Origin: Gammaproteobacteria bacterium
Lineage (GTDB): Bacteria; Gemmatimonadota; Gemmatimonadetes; Longimicrobiales; Gaopeijiaceae
Assembly (NCBI GenBank): GCA_009843625.1
Contig: VYDD01000053.1
Span: 1-12,998, forward strand
DNA length: 12,998 nt
Reading direction: 5' to 3'
Below are positions 1 to 6,835 of this stretch, piece after piece. The position numbers were made by a program, and so were the translations under genes. Position 1 is the stretch's first letter. Every line of letters starts with the position of its first letter. The notes under the pieces are model-generated. The model was not told the DNA's origin. It ran no database searches and worked only from the letters and a program-made list of their open reading frames with translations.

Positions 1-44
1 GACGGAGGTCGATGACCGCCGCCCGCCGGCATCACCCAACGCGG

Positions 45-2072
45 TCAGGACGGCAGCTCACGCACCTGCTCCGCGATGCGGAACTTGAGGTCCTTGCTCG
101 GCTTCATCGACGGAAAGGGGCTGAACCGGAACTTGTAGTTCGCCGGGGACACCTCGATCGTGAAGTAGTGCGCGACCAGAAGGAGGTTGACGCCCAGTTG
201 CAACCCCATCCACCGGGAGCCGAGGCACCTGTGTGTGCCCAGGCCATAGGGGGCGTACCCCGGGCTGCGGTGCTCATTGCGGGGATCCTTGTAGCGGTCG
301 ATATCGAAGGTGAAGGGGTCCGGGAAAACATCCTCCATGAAGTGCGAGGCTGTCTGGGCGATGGCGACCCGCGTTCCAATCGGTATTTCGTAGTTCTCGA
401 CCACCCAGGTGTTCATCACGTTCCGCATGGACATCGGGACGATCGGGTAAAGCCGCAGGCATTCCTTGATGAAACGATTGGTGACGTCCATCGCGGAAAG
501 GTTGAGGTCGTCGCCACCCGGCTCTCCGTTTTCGAAGAAGACCCCGGCCTCATCCCGGATTCTGGCATAGAGCTCGGGCTGCGACGCCATGGCATAGAGC
601 GCGCAGTTGAATGCATCCCCGAGATACACGCTGGCAACCAGCGCGGCCGACAGGGCGAACCGCAGATTCGACTCCGGTACGAACTGTGGATCGCTCGCGT
701 GCAGGCTCAGCCAGTCGTCGGCAAGGCTGCGCGGGCAGCCGGCCCGCTGGGCGGGAGTATGGACGCTGTAGACCCGTTCCAGCAACGTCTCCACGGCCTG
801 CGCCCGGCGCTTCATTCCCGGGGTCTTCAGCATGAACTTGGGAAGGCCATTCAGGATGTGGACGTTGAGTGCGCGTTCCTTGAACACGATCAGATCGTCG
901 ATGATATCCTGCGAATCCACGCTCAACATGAGAGGAGAGATCTGACTGTAGATCATGCGTCGGCAAAGGCGTCTTGCCGGGTAGGTGTCACCCACCGTCC
1001 AATCCGCCATGTATGCACGGGCCTGACGAAACAACTCGTCTCCCTGTCCCGCCAGCCTCGCGCGTGAGACGCCTGGCGCCATGGACTTGCGAAGCCGGAA
1101 GTGGTCTGCGCCATCGAGGGAGGGCAGGACTCCGGACGCACCATAGACTTGCTCGAAGTCGGCGAAATAGTCCCTGGCTCTCAGATATCTGCGCCCGTGC
1201 CGATTGACCCGGCGGTTTGTCCGTGGTCCGGCAAGGAAGACCATGGGTTGCGAGAACGGCGGCCGGAGTTCGAACACCGGGCCGTACTCCCTGGCCAGAT
1301 CCGCGACGAGCGCGGGCAGGTTGCCACTGCGCAGGTGAGGATTCAACAGCAACTTGTGCAGCGGGACACGCGGAATCTGCTTCGCGAGGCGGGACCGTTG
1401 AACCACCGGGCCACCGAGGTTGGTCACCACCGCAGCCGCGATCGAGCGGCCGATCAGGTCCATCCTGCAGATGAGCTCGATGCGCTCGTGGGCCTCGTCG
1501 TCCAGTTGGAATATGAAACGAAAGACATCACATGAGTTCACCAGGCAGATGATGATGATGTCTCTCGGGTCGGGGATCTCCTCGGTGAAGATGACCTTTC
1601 CGATGCGCGTCCTGATGAACTGGCGCGCGGTGCCTTCCTCGGTGTCGCCGTACAGTTCCGTCTGCCAGACCCTGCGAGCCAGGGTCCAGAACTCGCCGTC
1701 GTGATGTTGCAGGATCTTGAGTTCAACCAGGCGGTCCAGCGTCAGATCGATGATCGACTCGGCACGGTGCGCGAGGTGCTCGATCCAGTACTGGGCGTTC
1801 CGTTGAACTCGCTCGCCTGCGATCTCCTCCAGAATGGGGTCCAGTGCGGGGTCGCCCGTTTCCGTCGCGTCCACCAGGAACAGCGACTCCATGTCCGTGT
1901 CGATGCGCGTCAGGAGCGAGAGTTCCGCGAGCACCGCGCCGATGACGGCGCAATGCAGCCGCCAGCCGGGCACCTGGTGGAAGTAGCCGTTTTCCTCGTT
2001 GAGGAGCATCAGGATGAGCTCCTCGGGCAGCGTCAGCGCCTGGGTGGAGACACTCTCTGTCGCAACAGCCAT
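45..2072 (-). CDS. GPP34 (GOLPH3-like) domain fused to cytochrome P450
   Basis: A 675-residue fusion. Residues about 13-217 match the GPP34/GOLPH3/Vps74 fold: an LTLPEELILMLL opening helix, a long linker helix region, and a closing IPDPRDIIIICLVNSCDVF helix that lines up with the matching GOLPH3 helix. Residues about 233-675 are a P450: K-helix ExxR at E537-R540 (KECLRLYP), a PERF-like segment near 586-597, and the haem loop YGLGTHRCLG at 609-618 with ligand Cys616. The canonical Phe of the haem loop is Tyr609. The I helix (about 473-498) lacks the usual acid-Thr pair. No signal peptide or TM anchor is seen, so the GPP34 part may supply membrane association, as it does in eukaryotes (inference). 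The start is supported by GAGGGG at 2082-2087, nine bases upstream. No ferredoxin or reductase partner lies in the window. The P450 assignment is secure, the GPP34 assignment strong, and the substrate unknown; the neighbouring SMT hints at a sterol or terpenoid. Confidence 0.93.
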   Translation of the reverse strand: MAVATESVSTQALTLPEELILMLLNEENGYFHQVPGWRLHCAVIGAVLAELSLLTRIDTDMESLFLVDATETGDPALDPILEEIAGERVQRNAQYWIEHLAHRAESIIDLTLDRLVELKILQHHDGEFWTLARRVWQTELYGDTEEGTARQFIRTRIGKVIFTEEIPDPRDIIIICLVNSCDVFRFIFQLDDEAHERIELICRMDLIGRSIAAAVVTNLGGPVVQRSRLAKQIPRVPLHKLLLNPHLRSGNLPALVADLAREYGPVFELRPPFSQPMVFLAGPRTNRRVNRHGRRYLRARDYFADFEQVYGASGVLPSLDGADHFRLRKSMAPGVSRARLAGQGDELFRQARAYMADWTVGDTYPARRLCRRMIYSQISPLMLSVDSQDIIDDLIVFKERALNVHILNGLPKFMLKTPGMKRRAQAVETLLERVYSVHTPAQRAGCPRSLADDWLSLHASDPQFVPESNLRFALSAALVASVYLGDAFNCALYAMASQPELYARIRDEAGVFFENGEPGGDDLNLSAMDVTNRFIKECLRLYPIVPMSMRNVMNTWVVENYEIPIGTRVAIAQTASHFMEDVFPDPFTFDIDRYKDPRNEHRSPGYAPYGLGTHRCLGSRWMGLQLGVNLLLVAHYFTIEVSPANYKFRFSPFPSMKPSKDLKFRIAEQVRELPS

Positions 2073-2198
2073 CAGCGTTGGCCCCTCGTCTCGATACGGG
2101 AAGACTGCCCCACTGACCTCGGCAACCTCATGCTCCGTTTCTCTTCGTCAGACGCCGGGACGGAAGAGCTTCCTCCAGCTAAGATACACTTGAACATG

Positions 2199-2228
2199 AG
2201 CATAGCTCCACGGGCACGGCTGCGGCAA
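2199..2228 (-). promoter_or_regulatory. Weak candidate promoter for the P450 fusion gene
   Basis: On the minus strand, TTGCCG (2223-2228) and TATGCT (2199-2204) are spaced by 18 bases. Each matches the sigma-70 consensus at four of six positions. This would leave a leader of about 120 bases. In a GC-rich genome of unknown promoter preference this is only suggestive. Confidence 0.25.
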
Positions 2229-2272
2229 ACGGAATCTGTCGCCAGAAAGCGTCGTTGTGACGCAACACCCGA

Positions 2273-2286
2273 CTGCCTCCAGGCAG
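2273..2286. promoter_or_regulatory. Inverted repeat CTGCCT-CC-AGGCAG, candidate operator
   Basis: A perfect six-base-arm inverted repeat with a two-base centre lies in the divergent P450/RND spacer. Its core TGCCT-N2-AGGCA recurs in the other divergent spacer of the left half, at 6698-6709 between the SMT and barrel genes. Recurrence of a ten-base dyad at two divergent promoters is what a shared dimeric regulator would leave. The regulator itself is not in the window. Confidence 0.55.
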
Positions 2287-2401
2287 CGGTCTTCTACGGT
2301 ATCGCGCGCACCGCGGGGCGCCTTGATGGTGCACGGCGAGTACCCAATGAGTATCCTGTCCGTGCGCGTCCCTCGTCCACACTCAGGCCGATCCAGCACA
2401 G

Positions 2402-5400
2402 ATGAGTCGGAACTCAAACAACCACGGCGAACCGGGCGGCCCCATTGCCTATATGGCGACCAACGGCGTCGCCGCCAATCTGCTGATGTTCGGGATCATC
2501 GCAGCGGGCCTGGTGTCGCTGACCGGTCTCGAGCAGGAGGGATGGCCCGAGGTACCCTTCAACCAGTTCGAGATCTCCGTGCCCTTCCCCGGCGCAACCC
2601 CCGAGGAGGTGGAGGAGGCCATCGTCGTCAAGATCGAGGACGAAGTCAGGGGACTCGCCGATGTGAAGGCGGTCAGGTCCATAGCCGCCCCGGGGATGGC
2701 GTCCGTGAGGGTTGAAGTCAACTCCGGCACGGACATGGGCGCCAAGAAGGACGAGATCGAGTCGGCGATCGGGCGTATTCAGACGTTTCCGGGCGGAGCC
2801 GAGCGGCCCCAGATACGCGAGATGACCAACGCCCAGAGCATGATTCGCCTGGTCGTCTACGGCGACGTTCCCGAGCGCTCGCTGAAGGAACTCGCGTACC
2901 GGATCGAGGACGAGCTCGCTGCGCTTCCCTCCGTCTCCCAGGTCGCGACCAGCGGAGTGCGCAACTACGAGGTTTCGATCGAGGTGCCGCTACAGCGTCT
3001 CAGGGCTCTCGGCCTGACCCTGACCGACATCGCGAACACGATTCGCGGTAACTCACTGGACCTGTCCGCGGGGAGCATCGATACCCGGGAGTCCCAGGTG
3101 CGGGTGCGCACCCTTGGCCAGAGCTACGACCAACAGGATTTCGAGGAAATCGTTCTCCTCAGCCGGGACGATGGCACGGTCGTGCGTCTGGGTGATGTCG
3201 CCGAGGTGCGCGACGGTTTCCAGGACTCCGATCTGATCGTGCGGCATCAGGGCCGGCCCGCCGTCTTCGTCGAGGTATCCCAGGCGGAGGGCGAGAGGGT
3301 CATGAGCGTGGCCCGTGCCGTCAAGGAGCATGTGGCGAACGAGGTGGTGCCTTCACTCCCCGGCGGCGTGGGCGTGACCATCTGGAACGACGACTCCACG
3401 GCGTTCACGGAGCGTGCCGCCCTCCTCCTCAAGAACGGGGCTCTGGGGCTGCTGCTGGTGTTGATCGCGCTGGGCCTGTTTCTGGAAGTCCGACTGGCCT
3501 TCTGGGTAGCCGTCGGCCTTGGCGTTGCGGGGATCGGCGCCCTGGCCGCCATGATGGTGTTCGACATCCCGATCCACGCTGTCTCGCTCTTCTCGTTCGT
3601 ACTCGCCATCGGAATCATCGTGGACGATGCGATCGTCGTCGCCGAACATGTTCATCTGGAACGAATGCGAGGCTCGCCGGGCCCCGTGGCCGCCATCCGC
3701 GGCGCGCGGCGGATCAAGGTGCCGCTGATCTTCGCGGTGCTCACCACCATCGTTGCGTTCCTCCCCCTGCTCTTCATTCCCGCGGGGTTCGGAGAAGTCT
3801 GGAAGGCGCTGCCCATCATCGTCATCGCCATGCTGGTGATCTCACTGATCGAATCGCTGCTGGTGCTGCCCAACCACCTGTCGCACCATCTGCACGGCCC
3901 CGACTGGGCGCCCCGCACGGGCGCGGAACGGTTTGTCGCCCGCATCCAGGGTCGGGTCGACTCGCTGCTGAACAGTTTCATACAGGGCCCCCTGGATCAC
4001 GGGATGCGGTTCGCGACCGATCGGCCCGGCGTGACGCTCTCCGCAGCCGTCGCCCTCTTCATACTCACCGTTTCCCTGCTGCCGGCCGGCATCGTACCGA
4101 CCACCTTCGCGACCGAGGTCGAGGGGGACTTCGTAACCGCCACCCTTCAGATGCCGGACGGAACCACCGCGCAGCAGACGGATGCGGTGGCACGGGACCT
4201 GGAGGCGGCCGGTCACCGGGTCATCCAGCGTCTTTCCGAGGGCCGGCCCGAAGATGCGCCTCCGCTTCTATCCGGCGTTACGGTAGTCGTCGGCCAGCGG
4301 TCGCGGATCGAGACCGGAGGTCTCAACCCCTCGCCCACCCTGAACCCCGAAGCCAACATCGCCACCATCGAGTTCAAGCTCCTGCCGGCGCAGCAGCGGC
4401 GCATCACGTCGGGGGAAGTCATGCAGGCCTGGCGTGAGGAGGTGGGCATCCTGCCCCAGGTGCGCGGGATCACCTTCATGAGCGAGATCTACACGCTGGG
4501 CAACCCGGTGGAAGCCGTGTTGTCCCATCCGGATCCGGAGCGCCTGGCCGCGATCGCATCGTCCGTGGTCGATGAGCTCCGTCGAGTGGGGGGTGTCTTT
4601 GACATTCGCTCGGACCACACGCCCGGCATCCCGGAAGTCCAGTTGGGACTGCTGCCCGAGGCACGAACCCTCGGCCTTACGCTCGACGCGCTTGCCCAGC
4701 AGACGAGAGCCGCCTTCTTTGGCGCGGAGGCCCTGCGGGTGCAGCGGGGACGCGACGAAGTCCGGGTCTACGTCCGGCTGCCCGAGGAGCAGCGCAACTC
4801 GATCACCGACGTCGAGAGCTACCTCGTCCGCACGGCAAACGGCGCCGAGGTGCCGGTGAGCCGTGTGGCTTCACTGAGTGCGGCCATGTCGCCGCCGGCC
4901 CTCCGTCGCCAGGACGGCCAGCGCGTCGCCACGGTCACTGCCGATGTAGACCCCAATGTGATTTCCGCCGGGGAAGCCAATGGCATTCTGGAGAACACCA
5001 TCCTCGCAGGACTGGTCGATACGAACCCTGACCTGACCTACACCTTTGGTGGCGAACAACAGCAGCAGATCGACTCTCTGGGTGCGCTCTACCGCGGTTT
5101 CGCGATAGCGTTGCTGATTATCTTCGCGCTGTTGGCCATTCCGCTGCGTTCCTATACCAAGCCGTTCATCATCATGGCCATCATCCCGTTCGGGTTCGTC
5201 GGCGTGATCCTGGGCCACTGGATCCTGGGAGTGGCGGTGAGTGCGGAGTCCTTTGTCGGGATATTCGGCCTGGCCGGCGTGGTGGTGAACGATTCCCTGG
5301 TCATGATGGACTTCATCGATCAGGAACTTGAGGAGGGCCTTCCGGCGCGCGAGGCGATCATCGAGGGGGCCAAGGGCCGTTTTCGTCCGATCATGCTGAC

Positions 5401-5581
5401 TTCGCTCACCACCTTCCTCGGCTTTACGCCGCTGATTCTCGAAGACGCCATTCAGGCGCAGTTCTTCGTCCCCTTCTCCGCCTCGATCGGGTGCGGCATC
5501 CTCTTTACCACGGCCATCCTGATGTTCCTGGTGCCCGCGCTTTCCTCGCTGCGCCTGCACTTGACCACCCGGGATGCCTAG
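2402..5581 (+). CDS. RND efflux permease (HAE/AcrB-like), 12 TM
   Basis: A 1059-residue inner-membrane RND transporter of full family length. It shows the standard order: TM1 at about 22-42, a first periplasmic porter/docking domain about 43-335, TM2-6 about 340-490, TM7 about 543-563, a second periplasmic domain about 565-890, and TM8-12 about 895-1050. The TM4 proton-relay Asp pair is D408-D409 in GIIVDDAIVVAE. In TM10 the position of AcrB Lys940 is Asn963 (GVVVNDSLV), a substitution I associate with other RND branches. TM11 carries RPIMLTSLTTFLG. The family exports lipophilic compounds by proton antiport, normally with a periplasmic adaptor and an outer-membrane channel; neither canonical partner is present here. 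The start ATG has no evident Shine-Dalgarno sequence, but the N-terminus GGPIAYMATNGVAANLL fits this branch. A later ATG at 2453 is possible but less likely. The 3' end overlaps the convergent SMT gene by four bases. A role in sterol or terpenoid movement is only inference from neighbours. Confidence 0.96.
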   Translation: MSRNSNNHGEPGGPIAYMATNGVAANLLMFGIIAAGLVSLTGLEQEGWPEVPFNQFEISVPFPGATPEEVEEAIVVKIEDEVRGLADVKAVRSIAAPGMASVRVEVNSGTDMGAKKDEIESAIGRIQTFPGGAERPQIREMTNAQSMIRLVVYGDVPERSLKELAYRIEDELAALPSVSQVATSGVRNYEVSIEVPLQRLRALGLTLTDIANTIRGNSLDLSAGSIDTRESQVRVRTLGQSYDQQDFEEIVLLSRDDGTVVRLGDVAEVRDGFQDSDLIVRHQGRPAVFVEVSQAEGERVMSVARAVKEHVANEVVPSLPGGVGVTIWNDDSTAFTERAALLLKNGALGLLLVLIALGLFLEVRLAFWVAVGLGVAGIGALAAMMVFDIPIHAVSLFSFVLAIGIIVDDAIVVAEHVHLERMRGSPGPVAAIRGARRIKVPLIFAVLTTIVAFLPLLFIPAGFGEVWKALPIIVIAMLVISLIESLLVLPNHLSHHLHGPDWAPRTGAERFVARIQGRVDSLLNSFIQGPLDHGMRFATDRPGVTLSAAVALFILTVSLLPAGIVPTTFATEVEGDFVTATLQMPDGTTAQQTDAVARDLEAAGHRVIQRLSEGRPEDAPPLLSGVTVVVGQRSRIETGGLNPSPTLNPEANIATIEFKLLPAQQRRITSGEVMQAWREEVGILPQVRGITFMSEIYTLGNPVEAVLSHPDPERLAAIASSVVDELRRVGGVFDIRSDHTPGIPEVQLGLLPEARTLGLTLDALAQQTRAAFFGAEALRVQRGRDEVRVYVRLPEEQRNSITDVESYLVRTANGAEVPVSRVASLSAAMSPPALRRQDGQRVATVTADVDPNVISAGEANGILENTILAGLVDTNPDLTYTFGGEQQQQIDSLGALYRGFAIALLIIFALLAIPLRSYTKPFIIMAIIPFGFVGVILGHWILGVAVSAESFVGIFGLAGVVVNDSLVMMDFIDQELEEGLPAREAIIEGAKGRFRPIMLTSLTTFLGFTPLILEDAIQAQFFVPFSASIGCGILFTTAILMFLVPALSSLRLHLTTRDA
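5578..5581. other. Shared CTAG: overlapping convergent stop codons
   Basis: The palindrome CTAG gives TAG to the RND gene (5579-5581, plus) and TAG to the methyltransferase gene (5578-5580, minus). The two genes therefore meet with no intergenic terminator, and their transcripts must overlap at the 3' ends unless termination happens inside the opposing gene. Confidence 0.9.
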
Positions 5582-6621
5582 CCCTGAAGAGGCTTGCGCG
5601 CCAGGAAGCAGTAGAGCGGCGTGAAGATCCCGGTCCTGCCGCCGGCGACATAGGCGTCTGCAGTCCGATCCATGAGTTCGACAACCTCCGCCGATCCCTT
5701 GGGGAACACCCGCAGCAACTCGGCCAGCCTGGATGCCCAGAAAAACATCCTGCGACCCATGGGGGCCTGGATGAGAGCGTTGCCGAGCCACCCGCGCCGG
5801 GCCTCCATGGGCTGATACCACGGCGTGGTCGGACCGGTCTCGTCGACAGCGAGGTCCGTCGCCTCCAGGATTTCGAATCCGGCGGTTTCGAGGGCCCGGT
5901 TCGTCTCCGCGAACGTTGCGATGTCCCGGAGCGCGATGCCGTGCATCAGGTCGCGCTTGATGGCCCGGTGGCGATCGTCGTGGGGATTGTACACATCCGT
6001 CATGCACATTTCCTGGCCCCAGAGAAGGGCTCCGGGCTTCAGGACACGGTGGATTTCGGCAAACGCCCGTGCCTTGTCGGGAGCATGGCAGGTTGATTCG
6101 ATCGCGTAGCCCCGATCGAAGGTCGCGTCCGCGATGGAGCTCATATTCATGAAGCTGCAAGCGAGGCAGTCGATCATGTGATCGAGCCCCGCCTCGGCAT
6201 TCAGCGACCTTGCCCTGCTCAACTGGACATCACTGCTGTTGATTCCCAATACCCGGACACCGGCCTCGCGGGCGACGCGGCGCATTGGACCCCCGATCCC
6301 GCAACCGATGTCGACCACCGTCATGCCTTCACGCAGTTCCAGCCTGGTGATCATCTGCCGCTGGTGCCGGATCTTTGAGTCCTTCAGGCTCTCGCCGGGC
6401 GACAGCGGCGCAAAATGCAGGGATTCTCCCCAACCGAAGACCATCAATTCGCTACAGAGGTCGTAGTACTCCGTTGCGGTCCGGGTGTGGTCGTAGTCGG
6501 CTGCGCCGCCATCCGCGGCGAACGCTCTGTCCGTCCATCCTTCGAAATTCCGCACGCGACGGCTGACATTCGTGTTGCCGAACGCGGCCTTCAGTCCCCT
6601 GGATAGTCGACGCAGATGCAT
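5578..6621 (-). CDS. Sterol C-24 methyltransferase-type (SMT/Erg6) enzyme
   Basis: A 347-residue SAM-dependent methyltransferase with the whole SMT layout, not just a generic SAM fold. Region I is FGWGESLHFAP at about 62-72. The SAM loop is VVDIGCGIGGP at 102-112. Region III is YAIESTCHAP at 172-181, almost identical to YAIEATCHAP of yeast Erg6, with the conserved acid E175. VLKPG and a MTDVY segment follow near 193-211. The C-terminal sterol-methyltransferase domain ends KGSAEVVELM...VAGGRTGIFTPLYCFLARKP (about 308-344), colinear with Erg6. The length is close to the 340-380 typical of eukaryotic SMTs. The enzymes transfer methyl from SAM to C-24 of a sterol side chain. A related prenyl or triterpenoid acceptor is possible here, since no sterol biosynthetic gene (squalene monooxygenase, cyclase) is in view. 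AGGA lies about eight bases before the ATG. The gene is divergent from the barrel gene and convergent with the RND gene. Confidence 0.88.
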   Translation of the reverse strand: MHLRRLSRGLKAAFGNTNVSRRVRNFEGWTDRAFAADGGAADYDHTRTATEYYDLCSELMVFGWGESLHFAPLSPGESLKDSKIRHQRQMITRLELREGMTVVDIGCGIGGPMRRVAREAGVRVLGINSSDVQLSRARSLNAEAGLDHMIDCLACSFMNMSSIADATFDRGYAIESTCHAPDKARAFAEIHRVLKPGALLWGQEMCMTDVYNPHDDRHRAIKRDLMHGIALRDIATFAETNRALETAGFEILEATDLAVDETGPTTPWYQPMEARRGWLGNALIQAPMGRRMFFWASRLAELLRVFPKGSAEVVELMDRTADAYVAGGRTGIFTPLYCFLARKPLQG

Positions 6622-6835
6622 GGCAGGTCCTGGAGAGGCACTGGCGTTAGAGTCGTCCGCAACAGTCGTTGGTGCGAACTAAAGTGGAGGCACACCGTGC
6701 CTGCAGGCAAGGGGGACGGCGATGGCGATCGGCAGGCGGCGCAAGGGGTGGAGGAGTGCCGCGAGCCCTCTGGTTCCGCGAGGGCGCGCGTTCCGGTACG
6801 TTTCGCGTCCCAACTACCTGCGAGAGCTGCTGGAG
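6622..6835. promoter_or_regulatory. Divergent intergenic region between SMT and barrel genes
   Basis: This 214-base spacer should contain promoters for the methyltransferase (minus) and the barrel protein (plus). Its main structure is a cluster of AGGCA/TGCCT half-sites at 6688-6709. A frame open from 6722 into the barrel gene would add 38 basic residues ahead of the signal peptide, and I do not think it is translated. Confidence 0.55.
6688..6709. promoter_or_regulatory. Overlapping dyads with three AGGCA/TGCCT half-sites, candidate operator
   Basis: Two perfect inverted repeats overlap. AGGCAC-ACC-GTGCCT occupies 6688-6702, and the 12-base palindrome TGCCTGCAGGCA occupies 6698-6709. They share the TGCCT half-site. 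The second dyad has the same TGCCT-N2-AGGCA form as the one at 2274-2285, differing only in the two central bases. This looks like a binding site with an extra half-site or two alternative dimer positions. The SMT start is about 67 bases away on the minus side. Confidence 0.55.

Larger units (their letters stand above)
2073..2401. promoter_or_regulatory. Divergent intergenic region between P450 fusion and RND genes
   Basis: This 329-base spacer separates two divergent start codons and must hold both promoters. Besides the inverted repeat at 2273-2286 it contains an imperfect dyad at 2254-2266 (GTTG-N5-CAAC). Short open frames cross it on both strands, but they have no convincing ribosome binding site and no recognisable protein character, so I read the region as noncoding. 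I see no clear sigma-70 promoter for the RND side. Confidence 0.6.

Noticed and set aside
1..44. Possible gene or terminator at the left edge
   Set aside because: Only 44 bases follow the P450 stop codon; I see neither a reliable hairpin with T-tract nor an identifiable coding end.
12..1067. A 351-codon plus-strand open frame antisense to the P450 domain
   Set aside because: No recognisable motif, while the minus strand carries the haem loop and ExxR in the same stretch.
2148..2417. A small 89-codon minus-strand frame in the P450/RND spacer
   Set aside because: No convincing ribosome binding site, no domain, and it overlaps the RND start and the candidate operator. I treat the spacer as regulatory.
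4871..6160. A 429-codon minus-strand open frame across the RND/SMT junction
   Set aside because: It covers parts of two well-recognised genes in other frames and reads as low-complexity Arg/Gly/His sequence.
6722..6835. A 38-residue N-terminal extension of the barrel protein
   Set aside because: It would place a strongly basic stretch before the signal peptide. The start at 6836 gives a textbook signal sequence.
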